Both the position numbers and the translations under genes were made by a program. DNA of 64,000 nt, taken from the NCBI RefSeq assembly GCF_900102505.1, contig NZ_FMVT01000007.1:1-64000 (forward strand), read 5' to 3'. The notes beneath the pieces were generated by a model. That model was not told the origin of the DNA, searched no databases, and saw nothing but the letters and a program-made list of their open reading frames with translations. This DNA is from Paracoccus tibetensis (GTDB lineage Bacteria; Pseudomonadota; Alphaproteobacteria; Rhodobacterales; Rhodobacteraceae). Positions 9,061-20,019 of this stretch are shown here, in pieces. Position 1 is the first letter of the stretch. Every line of letters starts with the position of its first letter.

Positions 9061-9910
9061 GGTCAGGACCCATTGATCATCTGCTCGCGGCGTGATTCTG
9101 CCTCCGCAAGGAGACTGGATCATGAGCAACCTTTTCTGGCTTACAGAAGCGCAAATGGCGCGGCTGCGGCCCTTCTTTCCCAAGAGCCACGGCAAGCCTC
9201 GCGTCGATGATCTGCGGGTGCTGAGCGGCATAATCTTCATCAACCGCGATGGCTTGCGCTGGTGCGATGCGCCGAAGGATTATGGCCCGCCGAAGACCCT
9301 CTACAACCGTTGGAAGCGGTGGAGCGACAAGGGGGTCTTCGCTCGGATGATGGCTGGGCTGGCCGCCGAGGCCGCCGTCCCGAAGACGGTGATGATCGAG
9401 CGACCTATCTCAAGGCGCACCGCACGGCGACCAGCCTGCGGTCGAAAAAGGGGGGCTAGGCGACCAAAGGGGGCGTCTGATCGGCCGCACGAAGGGCGGC
9501 ATGAACACCAAGTTGCATGCCATCACCGATGCCGATGACCGCCCGATCCGCTTCTTCATGACCGCAGGCCAGGTGAGCGACTACACCGGTGCGGCGGCCC
9601 TGCTGGGCAGCCTACCAAAGGCGGAATGGTTGCTCGCCGACCGCGGTTATGACGCTGATTGGTTCAGGGAAGTGTTGAAAGACAAGGGGATAAGGCCCTG
9701 CATTCCCGGCAGGAAGTCTCGCGGCAAGCCCATCAAGCACGACAAGCGCCGCTACAAACGCCGCAATAGGATCGAGATCATGTTCGGGCGTCTGAAGGAT
9801 TGGCGACGGGTGGCAACGCGCTACGACAGGTGCCCGAAGGTCTTCCTCTCAGCCGTCGCACTCGCCGCTACCGTCATGTTCTGGCTATAATGAAAGAACG
9901 AGTCCTGACC
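9061..9910 (+). mobile_element. IS5-family (IS427-group) insertion sequence, full length, 850 bp
   Basis: The ends are GGTCAGGACC at 9061-9070 and its imperfect inverse AGTCCTGACC at 9901-9910, giving GGTCAGGAC terminal repeats. A CTAG duplication flanks the element at 9057-9060 and 9911-9914. This copy is in opposite orientation to the partial copy at 1-437. The transposase inside has an extra frameshift. Together the two copies bracket the zinc and amino-acid genes like a composite transposon, but joint movement is not shown. Confidence 0.93.
9122..9890 (+). pseudogene. IS5-family transposase with an inactivating frameshift
   Basis: ORFA starts at 9122 (MSNLFWLTEAQ). At about 9398-9401 the sequence reads atcgagcgacc where the other copy's frame implies atcgacgcgacc, so one base is missing and the IDATYLKAH segment continues in another frame. 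That frame then ends near the A/G run at 9445-9455. There a normal -1 shift would enter the last frame (GGLGDQRGRLIGRTKGG, MNTKLHAITDADDRP), which carries the remaining catalytic region (LLADRGYD, RNRIEIMFGRLKDWRR) to the stop at 9888-9890. A programmed -1 shift alone cannot repair the extra deletion, so this copy is probably immobile unless complemented. Confidence 0.85.
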
Positions 9911-9914
9911 CTAG

Positions 9915-10290
9915 AAGAAAGACAAGGAAAGCGTGGGCCAGGAACGACTCTAGCTGGAGCGAGGCTGCCCGACATGCACCACTGGCTGACTTCGGGTGGC
10001 ACTCCACTTCAACCAGTTTAGGCCCGGTATGGGTGCGGAGTGCCGCGGGACGGCAGCACGCCCTTACAGTAGCAGCAATCGTCTGATCAACATAATGCAA
10101 CCGTTTTGTCTATCTCTCCAACTACGCGCCCAATGCAATCGTCGGCTCTTTTCGTCAGCGTGAGCAAAGCTGCCCAAGGTTTATCACATACGCTAGAGCC
10201 GCGGGGCCCGTCGTCCGGCAGTGGCAGAACGCGCAGAAGCCGCCGCTGGCGGAGCAGAGGTCGCAGGGACTCTCTCACACGTATCCGGGT
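9915..10290. other. intergenic stretch with no recognised gene
   Basis: About 375 bases lie between the IS right end and the stop of the TIM-barrel gene. Short open frames occur on both strands, but none has a recognisable domain or a good start. The segment may hold decayed DNA from the insertion of the island, and no promoter, RNA gene or repeat could be supported. Confidence 0.5.
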
Positions 10291-11124
10291 TCAATCGCCG
10301 CTCAGCAGCCGGTCTAGAGCAGTCGCGGAGGCTGCAAGTGCGACTCGGATTTCTGCCTCGGTCGGGGCCTCGGCGCGGCGGACGGGATCGCCGCGGCCGG
10401 GTCGGTGCAGGCGGATCGGATGCTCGACCGTCAGCGGCAGACCCTCCAGCACCGACCGATCAACCCGCTCGCCATAGCCGACAAAGCCCTCGCCGATCGG
10501 GCAGAAGGTCCAGTCCGCGCCTGTTACCGCCACGTCCTTAAGATGCAGGCGGCTGGCCTGCCCTCGTACGGCGGCAAGGTCGGCAGCCAGATCGATCCGG
10601 CCACCAGAATACGTGACGGCATTGCCGATGTCATAGTTGAACCGGACCCACGGGCTGCCAAAGGAGGCGACGAAGGACGCGCCCGCCGCGCCATCCGGCA
10701 GCAGTGCTTCGCTGCCATGCCCGGGGTTTTCAAGCGCAAGCACAATGCCCGCCGCCTCCAGTTCCGGCACGACCGTCTCCAGCGTGCGCAGAAGCCCGTC
10801 CAGGTTCCCCGACGCGGTGGCATTGGAAATGACCGTCCCCGCGCCCATAGCCGCCGCGAATGTCAGCCGCCGCAGCAGCCGGTCCGCGCCATCCGCCCGG
10901 CCCAGATCGGTATGGGCGGACATCGCGCGGATCGACAGCCCTTCGGCCGCGAACAGAGCAGCGACTGCGCGTCCGTTGGCAGCGCTGAACGTGGCTTCGT
11001 CGAAGGGGGTGTACCCATCGATATAGGCCGGCTCAACCTCGGTCGCACCGGCTTCTGCCAGAACCCGTGCGCCGCGCGCAAAGTCCATTCCGTCGATCAC
11101 CGTTGTCGAAACCGCCGCTTGCAT
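10291..11124 (-). CDS. sugar isomerase/epimerase-like TIM-barrel protein, possible 3-oxo-isoapionate decarboxylase
   Basis: A 277-residue xylose-isomerase-like TIM-barrel protein. It has metal-site type motifs along the barrel: EPAYIDG, SAHTDLG, NATASGNLDG, LENPGHG (metal-ligand Glu), NYDIGNAVTY and LHLKDVA, with GEG and EHP near the C-terminus. The start is the ATG at 11124 behind GAAAGGGT. It is divergent from the apnO-like gene at 11210 and shares its promoter region. In described D-apiose pathways a protein of this fold (OiaC) decarboxylates 3-oxo-isoapionate, which makes that a reasonable guess. Hydroxypyruvate-isomerase-like or epimerase activity cannot be excluded. Confidence 0.65.
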   Translation of the reverse strand: MQAAVSTTVIDGMDFARGARVLAEAGATEVEPAYIDGYTPFDEATFSAANGRAVAALFAAEGLSIRAMSAHTDLGRADGADRLLRRLTFAAAMGAGTVISNATASGNLDGLLRTLETVVPELEAAGIVLALENPGHGSEALLPDGAAGASFVASFGSPWVRFNYDIGNAVTYSGGRIDLAADLAAVRGQASRLHLKDVAVTGADWTFCPIGEGFVGYGERVDRSVLEGLPLTVEHPIRLHRPGRGDPVRRAEAPTEAEIRVALAASATALDRLLSGD

Positions 11125-11209
11125 ACAGACCCTTTCTGAAGGCTTGACATACATATACTCATCATACCATCATCTGAGCAAGTTGCAGAACCGGCCTGAG
11201 GAGAAAGAC
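11125..11209. promoter_or_regulatory. divergent promoter and candidate GntR operator of the sugar-acid island
   Basis: A TTGACA hexamer lies at 11144-11149. The minus strand of 11154-11169 reads TGGTATGATGAGTATA. The TATGATGAG core recurs in the promoter of the TRAP operon and, as TATGATAAG, before the ABC operon at 31585. All these sites lie at the heads of units of the same pathway, so a shared regulator is likely; binding is inferred. Confidence 0.5.
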
Positions 11210-12052
11210 ATGAAGCGCAGTGTGGCCGTCCTTGGCGCTGGCGGAAAGATGGGGTTCCGGGTGACCGGAAAACTGGTCGAGGCGGGGCATGACGTGCGCG
11301 CGGTCGAGATTGGCGCAGCGGGGATGGCCCGGTTGAATGATGCCGGGATTGCCGCAACTGACGCCGCCGCCGGACTGGCAGGGGCCGAGGTGGTGGTACT
11401 GGCCCTGCCCGACAACGTGATCGGCAGCGTGACCGCCGAGATCGCGCCGCATCTGGCCTCGGGCACGATGGTCCTGATCCTGGATGCTGCCGCGCCCTAT
11501 GCAGACGTGCTGCCAAAGGACCGCCCTGACCTGACCTATTTCATCGGCCACCCGTGTCACCCGCCCTTGTTCAACGACGAAACCGAGATGGCGGCCCGAC
11601 GCGATTACCATGGCGGCGTCGCCAAGCAGTCGATCGTCTGCGCGCTGATGCAGGGGCCAGAGGAGCACTACGCGCTTGGCGCGGAGATTTGCGTCGACAT
11701 GTGGTCGCCTGTTACCAAGGTGCACCGCGTGACGACCGAGCAGCTGGCGATTCTGGAGCCCGGCCTGTCCGAGATGCTCGCCATGTGCATGATTGACGTG
11801 ATGACCGAGGCCGTGGACGAATGCGAGACGCGCTACGGCATCCCGCGCGAGGCGGCGCATGATTTTCTCATCGGGCATCTGAATGTCGAGATCGCGATGT
11901 GGTTCGGCTACTCGCCCAAGGTGCCGTCCGATGCTGCGCTGAAGTTGCTCGAATTTGGCAAGTCCAAGATCATGAAGGACACCTGGCGCGAGGCGTTGTC
12001 GCCCCAGGTGGTGCGGCAGGCATCTGATCTTATCGTGCATGGCAAGATCTGA
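11210..12052 (+). CDS. ApnO-like NAD-dependent oxidoreductase, paralogue 1
   Basis: A 280-residue protein with an N-terminal Rossmann motif (VAVLGAGGKMG), a DAAAPYADVLP segment, and the family core HPCHPPLFNDETE followed by GGVAKQSIVCALMQGPEEHY. This matches D-apionate oxidoisomerase (ApnO), which oxidises D-apionate and moves its hydroxymethyl group to give 3-oxo-isoapionate. The start is the ATG with GAGGAGA upstream. A second, clearly diverged copy lies at 23275 with the lactonase and RLP genes, so this one, beside the sugar dehydrogenase and ABC importer, may act on a different stereoisomer or sugar acid. Confidence 0.78.
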   Translation: MKRSVAVLGAGGKMGFRVTGKLVEAGHDVRAVEIGAAGMARLNDAGIAATDAAAGLAGAEVVVLALPDNVIGSVTAEIAPHLASGTMVLILDAAAPYADVLPKDRPDLTYFIGHPCHPPLFNDETEMAARRDYHGGVAKQSIVCALMQGPEEHYALGAEICVDMWSPVTKVHRVTTEQLAILEPGLSEMLAMCMIDVMTEAVDECETRYGIPREAAHDFLIGHLNVEIAMWFGYSPKVPSDAALKLLEFGKSKIMKDTWREALSPQVVRQASDLIVHGKI

Positions 12053-12178
12053 TCCGGCTTCGGCAAGGGGAACAGCTGTTATCCGGGGGCAGCCTTCGCT
12101 CCGGCCTGACCATAGGGGACCCGCAATGCCCGATACAGCCAGGACCATCCTCGCCGCCCGGATGCCAGGGGCGTTGCT

Positions 12179-13210
12179 GTGACCGTTCGGGTGGCGCTGA
12201 TCGGATGCGGCTTCTTCGCGCGCAACCATATGCTGGCTTGGCGCGACCTGCCGGGGGCAAAGGTGGTGGCGGTTTGTGATCTGGATTCCGGCAGGGCCGG
12301 CAATTTCGCTGCCGAGTTCGGAGCCGAGGCCTTCACCGATCCCGCTGTCATGCTGGCAGAGGTCCGGCCCGATGCGACGGATATCGTCACGACCGTGGCT
12401 TCGCACCGCAAGCTTGTGACGCTTGCGGTGCAACATTCAGGTGCAGTGATCTGCCAGAAGCCGTTTGCGGCTTCGCTGACCGACGGACAGGCGATGGTTT
12501 CGGCCTGCGCGGCGGCGGACGTGCCGCTGTTCGTGCACGAGAACTTCCGCTGGCAGGCTCCGTGGCGCGCGGTGCAGGCGCGGCTGGCGGCGGGCGTTGT
12601 CGGGACGCCTCGCTTCCTGCGCCTGTCCTTCCGCCATGCCTTCGACATCTACACCGCCCAGCCCTATCTGGCCGAGGAGCCCGACCTTGCCCTGATGGAT
12701 GTGGGCCTGCATCTGTTCGACATGGCAAGTTGCCTGATGGGCGATGTGGTGCGGGTGTCTTGCGAGACGCAGCGCCTGAACCCGCGCGTGGCAGGGCAGG
12801 ATGCGTTCCAGGCGCTGCTCCGCCACAGCTCTGGCGCGGTCAGCAGCGTCGAGTGCAGCTTTTTCGCCCAGCTGTCGCCCGATCCGTTTCCGCAGACACT
12901 GGGCCGGGTCGAGGGCGATGCCGGCACGCTGGAGGTGCTGGCCGGCTACCGCCTGCGCCAGCACGGTTCGGACGGTCCCGCCGATATCGATGTTGAGCCG
13001 GAACTGCCCATCTGGGGCGCGCGGCCCTGGCATCTGATCCAGGATTCGGTGTGCGCCTTCCAGACCCATGTGCTGGAGGTGCTGGCCGGCCGCGCGCAGC
13101 CGCAGCCATCGGGCGCCGACAACCTGCGCACGCTGGCGGTAACGCTGGCCGCGATCCGCGCGGCCAAGTCCGGCGCGACGCTCGTTCCAGAAGGCGCGGC
13201 GCCAGGCTGA
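12179..13210 (+). CDS. apsD: Gfo/Idh/MocA dehydrogenase, probable D-apiose dehydrogenase
   Basis: A 343-residue protein with nucleotide-binding GCGFFARNHMLAW at the N-terminus, the QKPFA motif that carries the active-site Lys, and a C-terminal alpha/beta domain including HENFRWQAPWRAV and DVGLHLFDMA. The overall pattern, including RLSFRHAFDIYTAQPYLAEE and LNPRVAGQDA, resembles D-apiose dehydrogenase (ApsD), which makes apionolactone from D-apiose. It starts with GTG at 12179 because the nearby ATGs are out of frame. It lies 126 bases after the first apnO-like gene and before a sugar ABC importer, consistent with the first catabolic step after uptake. Confidence 0.75.
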   Translation: MTVRVALIGCGFFARNHMLAWRDLPGAKVVAVCDLDSGRAGNFAAEFGAEAFTDPAVMLAEVRPDATDIVTTVASHRKLVTLAVQHSGAVICQKPFAASLTDGQAMVSACAAADVPLFVHENFRWQAPWRAVQARLAAGVVGTPRFLRLSFRHAFDIYTAQPYLAEEPDLALMDVGLHLFDMASCLMGDVVRVSCETQRLNPRVAGQDAFQALLRHSSGAVSSVECSFFAQLSPDPFPQTLGRVEGDAGTLEVLAGYRLRQHGSDGPADIDVEPELPIWGARPWHLIQDSVCAFQTHVLEVLAGRAQPQPSGADNLRTLAVTLAAIRAAKSGATLVPEGAAPG

Positions 13211-13313
13211 GGCCTCCGCCACGTCTGCACGACCGGCCGGAGGAGCGGCCGCACTAACGGCGGGGAGCGATGCACTCCGCGCCTTGTCCATCAGCATTTC
13301 CAGGGAGGAACAC

Positions 13314-14315
13314 ATGAACCTGCTGACAAAATTCGCCGCTCTCGCCGTTGTTGCCGGAGGTGCCAGCCTTGGCGGGCAGGCACAGGCCGCGACGATCTGC
13401 TTCGCGTTCCAGGATCTCGAGACCGAGTTCTGGGTCGCCGGCCACAAGGCCATCACCACCACCTTGACCGAGGCCGGTCACCAGGTGATCGAGCGCAACG
13501 CCAACGAGGACGCCAACCGCCAGCTGGAACAGGTGCGCGACTGCGTGGCCCAAGGCGTGGACGGGATCATCATCATCCCGCAGGATGGCGACAGCGCAAC
13601 AACCATCGTGCGCGAGGCGCAGGATGCCGACGTGCCGATCGCCGTCTTCAACCGCCCCCCCACCGACCTGTCGCGCGGCATCGTGGTGGTGGCCGACAAT
13701 GCGACCATCGCCGAGGCCGCGACGGATTTCGTGGTCGAGCAGGCGCTGGAGAACGCGACCGAAGACCGGCAGCTGAATGCGCTGATCATCGTGGGCGATC
13801 TGGGCGATCCGAATGCGGTCGGCCGGCGCGACGGCTTCCGCGCGGCCATCGCCAAGCACGAGGACCGGTTCAACGTGATCGAGGTCGCCTCGAACTGGGA
13901 CGCGGGCACGGCGCTGGCCAATCTCGAGGCCGCGGTCACCGCCAACCCGCAGATCGACCTGATGTTCACCTCGTCCGACTTCCTCTTCCCGACGATCCGC
14001 TCGGTTCTCGAGCCGCGCGGCATGTGGAAGACGGCCGGCGAGGAGGGCCACATCCCGCTGGCCGGTCTGGACGGCGACGCGACCGCCTGCCAGCTGATCA
14101 AGGACGGCTACGTCTCGGCGACCGGCGTGCAGGACCTGTATTTCGAGGCCGAGAGCGCGCTGACCGCGATCCTCGCCGCCATCGAGGCCGGCGACACAGC
14201 GCCCAACGAGGTGATCGAGGACCCGGGCTTCGCGCTGACCCAGGACAATCTGGCCGAGCGCGAAATGGACATGTGGGGCTGCGTCCTGCTGGCCGACGGG
14301 TTCCTGAACCGCTGA
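13314..14315 (+). CDS. sugar ABC transporter periplasmic binding protein
   Basis: A 333-residue ribose/galactose-type (Peripla_BP_4) binding protein with a signal peptide ending near QAQA. It then reads TICFAFQDLETEFWVAGHKAI, the QVRDCVAQGVDGIIIIPQD hinge strand, NRPPTDLSRGIVVVADN and the GLDGDATACQLIKDGYVSATGVQD segment. It starts at 13314 with AGGGAGGA upstream. It heads an ABC cassette of SBP, permease, ATPase and permease. The ligand is inferred from neighbours to be D-apiose or a related branched or acid sugar. Confidence 0.85.
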   Translation: MNLLTKFAALAVVAGGASLGGQAQAATICFAFQDLETEFWVAGHKAITTTLTEAGHQVIERNANEDANRQLEQVRDCVAQGVDGIIIIPQDGDSATTIVREAQDADVPIAVFNRPPTDLSRGIVVVADNATIAEAATDFVVEQALENATEDRQLNALIIVGDLGDPNAVGRRDGFRAAIAKHEDRFNVIEVASNWDAGTALANLEAAVTANPQIDLMFTSSDFLFPTIRSVLEPRGMWKTAGEEGHIPLAGLDGDATACQLIKDGYVSATGVQDLYFEAESALTAILAAIEAGDTAPNEVIEDPGFALTQDNLAEREMDMWGCVLLADGFLNR

Positions 14316-14438
14316 CCCGCTATCGGGCGCCGCCGGTCGCTGCGCCGGCCGCGCCTATCGCTGGTCATGCACGAGGCGCGCGCCCGATCCGGGCCGTGGC
14401 GCCTTCGCCCGCCCTGTCAGATCCGGAACCCCGTGCCG

Positions 14439-15595
14439 ATGATCCCTGCCGCCACTGCCCCACCCTCTGCCAGCCCCCCGCCCTTTACGCCACGGCGTGG
14501 CCTCGGCGCGCGGGCGGGCGACCTGATCCTGTCGGACTACTTCGTCCTCTACCTGTCGATTGCCTATGTGGCGGCGCTGGCGCCATTCCTGCCGACGCTG
14601 ACGGCGCCAGGGAACATCGTCAACGTCATGTCCAACATGTGGCCGCTGCTGGTCGTGGCGATCGGGCAGACCTTCGTGCTGGCCATCGCCGGTATCGACC
14701 TGAGCCAAGGGTCGGTGGTCGCGCTCACCTCGGTCGTGGGCGCCATGCTGATCACGACGGCCGCCGACCCGGCCGTGCTGGCGAAAGCGCCAATCTGGGG
14801 GCTGGTCCTGACCGAGGGCGGCGGGCCCTTTGCGGGCCTCATGGGCGGCGTCGGGCTGGCGGTCATGGCCATGCTGCTTGTCGCGGCGCTTGTCGGGCTG
14901 CTGAATGGCACGACGGTGGCGGTGCTGAACATGCCCCCATTCATGGTCACGCTGGTGGGCCTGATCACGATCAGCGCGTTCGCCATCTGGCTGACCCAGT
15001 CCGAGAACATCGCCCGCCTGCCCGAAAGCTTCATCAAGCTGGGCAAGGGCGACATCGTCTCGGTCCATATCGGCGCCAAGGACAGCCCGCAGATCCCCCG
15101 GCGCGAGGTCTATTCCTTCGTCACCTACGCTATGGTCATCGCGGTGGGCGTGGCAGTGGCGGCGCATGTGCTGCTGAACCGCACGATCTTCGGCCGGTGG
15201 GTGCTGGCCATCGGCATGAACCGCCGCACGGCCGAAATCTCGGGCGTGCCCGTCCGCCGGGTCATCATCGCAGTCTACGTCATCTCGGCCATGTGCGCCG
15301 CAGTTGGCGCGATCCTCTATTCGGCACGACTGGAGGCGGGTCGCCCCACGCTCGGCGGCGGCACCTTCCTGCTGGACGTGATCGGCGCCGCGGTCATCGG
15401 CGGGACCAGTCTTTTCGGCGGCAAGGCCAAGATCATCTGGACCTTCTTCGGCGTGCTGTTCTTCGTGCTGCTGTCGAACACGCTGAACCTGATGAACCTG
15501 TCCTCGTTCCAGGTGGACATGGTCAAGGGTGCGGTGATCCTGGGCGCCGCGCTACTGGACGTGCTGCGCACCCGCCTGATGCAGGAGCGGCGGCG

Positions 15596-15599
<4 letters not shown>
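14439..15599 (+). CDS. sugar ABC transporter permease (RbsC type), first subunit
   Basis: An integral membrane protein with about ten hydrophobic segments and the family motifs GQTFVLAIAGIDLSQGSVVAL, NRTIFGRWVLAIGMNRRTAEISG and GAAVIGGTSLFGGKAKI. The ATG at 14439 is chosen because the family N-terminus is short and basic; the frame stays open to an ATG at 14367, and neither has a strong ribosome-binding site. A longer than usual extracytoplasmic insert (AKAPIWGLVLTEGGGP) follows the third helix. It overlaps the ATPase gene at ATGA. Confidence 0.83.
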
Positions 15600-17091
<1,492 letters not shown>

Positions 17092-17095
<4 letters not shown>

Positions 17096-18105
17096 CCAGC
17101 CTTGCCGAACGCGCGCTGGACGCGGCCGTGCGCCATGCGACCTACCTGATCTTCGCGGCGGTGCTGCTGTGGTTCGGGTTGCAGTCGCCGGTCTTCCTGA
17201 TGCCCGAGAGCCTGGCGAACATCGTCAAGCAATCCTCGTTCATCGGAATCGCGGCGATCGGGATGACCTTCGTGCTGCTGACGGGCGGCATCGACCTGTC
17301 GGTCGGCTCGGTCATGTTCCTCGCCGCGCTGATCGCGGGGATGGTGATGCGCGCGCTGGACCTGCCGGTGCCGGCCGGCATGGTCGTCGCCCTGCTGACC
17401 GGGGTGGTGCTGGGGCTGATCAACGCCTTCTTCATCGTGGTCCTTCGCGTCATTCCCTTCATCGTCACGCTGGCCACGCTGTTCCTGTTCCGCGGCTTCG
17501 GCATCTGGCTGACGAGCTCGACCCAGTTCGACTTCCCCCCCGCGATGCGGGCCTTCGGCCTCTCGTCGATCCTGGGCGTTCCGCTGCCTATCGTCGTCTT
17601 CGCGGCCTTCGCGCTAATGGCGCATGTCGTGCTGGCGCACACGACCTTTGGCCGGCAGGTCTACGCGTTCGGCAACGATCCCGAGGCCGCGCGCAAGTCC
17701 GGCGTCAAGATCGCGTGGGTGCAGGCCCGCGTCTACGTCATCTCGTCGGCCTGCGCGGCCGTTGCGGGCTTCGTGCTGATCGCGCAGATCGGTCGGCTGG
17801 ACGCAGGCTTCGGCGAGGGGCGCGAGTTCGACGTCATCGCCGCCGCAGTGCTGGGCGGGGCCAGCCTGATGGGCGGCTCCGGCACCGCGCTCGGGGCCGT
17901 GATGGGCGCGACGCTGATCCAGACGGTGAAGATGGGTCTGGTCTTCACGGGGGTGAACCTTTACCTGCAGCCAATCCTGCAAGGTGCGATCATCTTCCTT
18001 GCGGTACTGGCCGACGGGCTTCGCAACACCAGGATGCGCAGCCGGCTGCGGCGGACGATCCGCACGGTCGAACCTGCATCAGGGCCTGCAGGCCGCAGGA
18101 TTTGA
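17092..18105 (+). CDS. sugar ABC transporter permease (RbsC type), second subunit
   Basis: A 337-residue permease with about nine to ten membrane segments and motifs GMTFVLLTGGIDLSVGSVMFL, HTTFGRQVYAFGNDPEAARKSGVK and AAAVLGGASLMGGSGTALGA. It overlaps the ATPase stop at ATGA. Unlike the first permease, it has the standard short N-terminus. The basic tail (RNTRMRSRLRRTIRT) is cytoplasmic. It ends the importer cassette, and the GntR gene begins 78 bases later on the same strand. Confidence 0.85.
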
Positions 18106-18183
18106 CTGCCGCCGGGTTCTGCCGGTAAAGGGCCGGGACGGCAGGGCGGGAGCGCCCTCGCCCCATGAGAGGAGACGCGACGG

Positions 18184-18903
18184 ATGCTCAAGGGGACGCC
18201 GATCCAGAAGCGCAAGCTGGCCGACGATGTGCGCGAGCGGCTTCTTGCGATGATCGAGAACGGCGAGCTGCGCCCGGGCGACCTGCTTCCATCAGAGCGG
18301 GAGTTGATGGAGGGGCTGGGCGTCGGGCGTCCGGCGATCCGAGAGGCGATGCAGGCCCTCGAGCGCGCCGGCCTGATCCAGATCCGCCATGGCGAGCGGG
18401 CGCGGGTGGCCGAGCCGTCGATCGGCCGGATGGTCGATCAGATGATGGACCCGATGAAGCATCTGCTGGTCCACTCGTCAGCCAGTCTGGACAATCTGAA
18501 GGACGCGCGCCTGACCTTCGAGCTGGAGATGGCCCGCCGCGCCGCCGAGAAGCACCGCCCCGAGGACATTGCCGCCCTGACCGCTACGGTGGACGAGCAG
18601 GAGGCCGCGCGCGGCAATGCCGCGGCCTTCAGGCTGCTGGACGGCCGGTTTCACCGCGAGATCGCAAGGCTGAGCGGCAACCCGATCTGGCCCGCCCTCT
18701 CCGATGCGCTGTTCGCGTGGCTGAACGACTTCCACGTCGATCTGGTGTCGGTGCAGGGGAAGGAGCGGCTGACGATTGCCGAACACCGCGAGATCATCGG
18801 CACCATCGCCTCAGGCAGTCCCGACGCGGCCGCGACTGCCATGCGCAATCACCTGACCCGCGCGAATGAGCTTTATCGCAGGACGGAGACCGATCGCGGC
18901 TGA
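18184..18903 (+). CDS. GntR-family regulator, FadR subfamily
   Basis: A 239-residue regulator. The N-terminal winged helix-turn-helix (residues about 10-75) includes LLPSERELMEGLGVGRPAIREAMQALERAGLIQIRHG. The C-terminal all-helical FCD effector domain has the DARLTFELEMARRAAE, RFHREIARLSGNP and EHREIIGTI segments that usually hold the metal/acid site. It lies between the ABC importer and TRAP units of the sugar-acid island. It is the likely controller of that island, with candidate sites at 11154-11169, 18943-18963, 23220-23240 and 31620-31638. The effector is probably a pathway sugar acid. Confidence 0.83.
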   Translation: MLKGTPIQKRKLADDVRERLLAMIENGELRPGDLLPSERELMEGLGVGRPAIREAMQALERAGLIQIRHGERARVAEPSIGRMVDQMMDPMKHLLVHSSASLDNLKDARLTFELEMARRAAEKHRPEDIAALTATVDEQEAARGNAAAFRLLDGRFHREIARLSGNPIWPALSDALFAWLNDFHVDLVSVQGKERLTIAEHREIIGTIASGSPDAAATAMRNHLTRANELYRRTETDRG

Positions 18904-18926
18904 GCCTCCTCTTTCAGTCCACAGCG

Positions 18927-18963
18927 TTGACTCGATTAGGTCTACTGATATGATGAGCTGATA
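18927..18963 (+). promoter_or_regulatory. TRAP operon promoter with overlapping candidate GntR operator
   Basis: A sigma70-like promoter reads TTGACT (18927-18932), 16-base spacer, TATGAT (18949-18954). The sequence TACTGATATGATGAGCTGATA at 18943-18963 covers the -10 box. It shares CTGATATGAT with the minus strand of 31628-31637 before the other ABC operon. Repression by blocking the -10 region would fit. Confidence 0.6.
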
Positions 18964-18980
18964 ATCTTGGGGAGGACAAC

Positions 18981-19952
18981 ATGAAACTGATGAACCCTGC
19001 CGTTCTGGCGGCCGCGACTGCCATGGCGGCGTTTCTGTCCACGGCCGCCTCGGCCCAAACCGTGATCCGGGTGGGCCATGGCGCACAGGCCGGGCATCCG
19101 ACGCATCTGGGCCTGCTGCGCCTGTCCGAGATCGTCGCCGAGCGCACGGACGGTGAGGTGCAGATCGAGGTCTTCGCCGACCGCCAGTTGGGCGAGGAGC
19201 GTGAGATGGTCGAGGGCTTGCAGCTGGGCACTGTCGACATGACCGTGGTCTCGACCGGCCCGCTGAACGCCTTTGTTCCTGAGATTGCCGTGCTGGACCT
19301 GCCCTTCCTGTTCCGCGATTCCCAACATGCCTATGGCGTGCTGGATGGTGAGGTCGGGCAGGAGATCCTGGCAAAGTTTGAAGGGGCGGGCATCCTCGGC
19401 CTGGGCTACTTCGAGAATGGCTGGCGGCACCTGACCACCAAGGGCGCGGTGGACGCGCGAGAGGATCTGCAGGGTGTCAAGCTGCGGACGATGCAGAACC
19501 CGGTTCACATGGCGGCGTTCGAGGCGATGGGTGCCTCGCCGGTGCCGATGGCCTGGGGCGAGGTGTTCACCAGCCTCGGTCAGGGGGTCATCGACGCGCA
19601 AGAGAACCCGATCACTGTCATCTACACCAATTCGTTGTGGGAGGTGCAGAGCCACGTGACCCTGACCGGCCATGTCTATGGCCCGCATGTGATCCTCGCC
19701 TCGCAGGTGGTGTGGGACGGACTGCCCGAGGACGCGCGCACCGCCATATCCGAGGCAATGCCCGAGGTGATCGCCTTCCAGCGGCAGGAAAGCCAGCGAC
19801 TGGAGGCCGAGCAGATCGACTTGCTTCGGGACAAGGGCATGACCGTCAGCGACGTCGATCCCGCGCCTTTCCGTGAGGCGGCGCAGGCCGTCTACAGCCA
19901 GTTCTCGGACAGGTTCGACCCGTCGATGCTGGAACGGATCCAGGCGCAGTGA
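18981..19952 (+). CDS. dctP: TRAP transporter solute-binding protein (DctP type)
   Basis: A 323-residue periplasmic DctP-family protein with a signal peptide ending near ASAQT. Core motifs are GLLRLSEIVAERTDGEVQIEVFADRQLGEEREMVEGLQLGTVDM and, in the ligand cleft, KLRTMQNPVHMAAFEAMGASPVPMAWGEVFTSLGQGVIDAQENP, where the conserved Arg would bind the substrate carboxylate. TRAP binding proteins usually bind carboxylates, so D-apionate or a related sugar acid is a better guess than the sugar. GGGGAGGA precedes the ATG. Confidence 0.87.
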   Translation: MKLMNPAVLAAATAMAAFLSTAASAQTVIRVGHGAQAGHPTHLGLLRLSEIVAERTDGEVQIEVFADRQLGEEREMVEGLQLGTVDMTVVSTGPLNAFVPEIAVLDLPFLFRDSQHAYGVLDGEVGQEILAKFEGAGILGLGYFENGWRHLTTKGAVDAREDLQGVKLRTMQNPVHMAAFEAMGASPVPMAWGEVFTSLGQGVIDAQENPITVIYTNSLWEVQSHVTLTGHVYGPHVILASQVVWDGLPEDARTAISEAMPEVIAFQRQESQRLEAEQIDLLRDKGMTVSDVDPAPFREAAQAVYSQFSDRFDPSMLERIQAQ

Positions 19953-20019
19953 TCCGTGCCGCTGACCCCGGTCCGCCAAGCCCCGTGACGGCGCTCTGCC
20001 CGGTTGCCGGAGCGGGCGG

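Noticed and set aside
10270..10290. CGTATC and, nearby on the other strand, CGTATG, resembling the ECF -10 element.
   Set aside because: No GGA-type -35 element lies 15 bases upstream in either orientation and no gene start follows.
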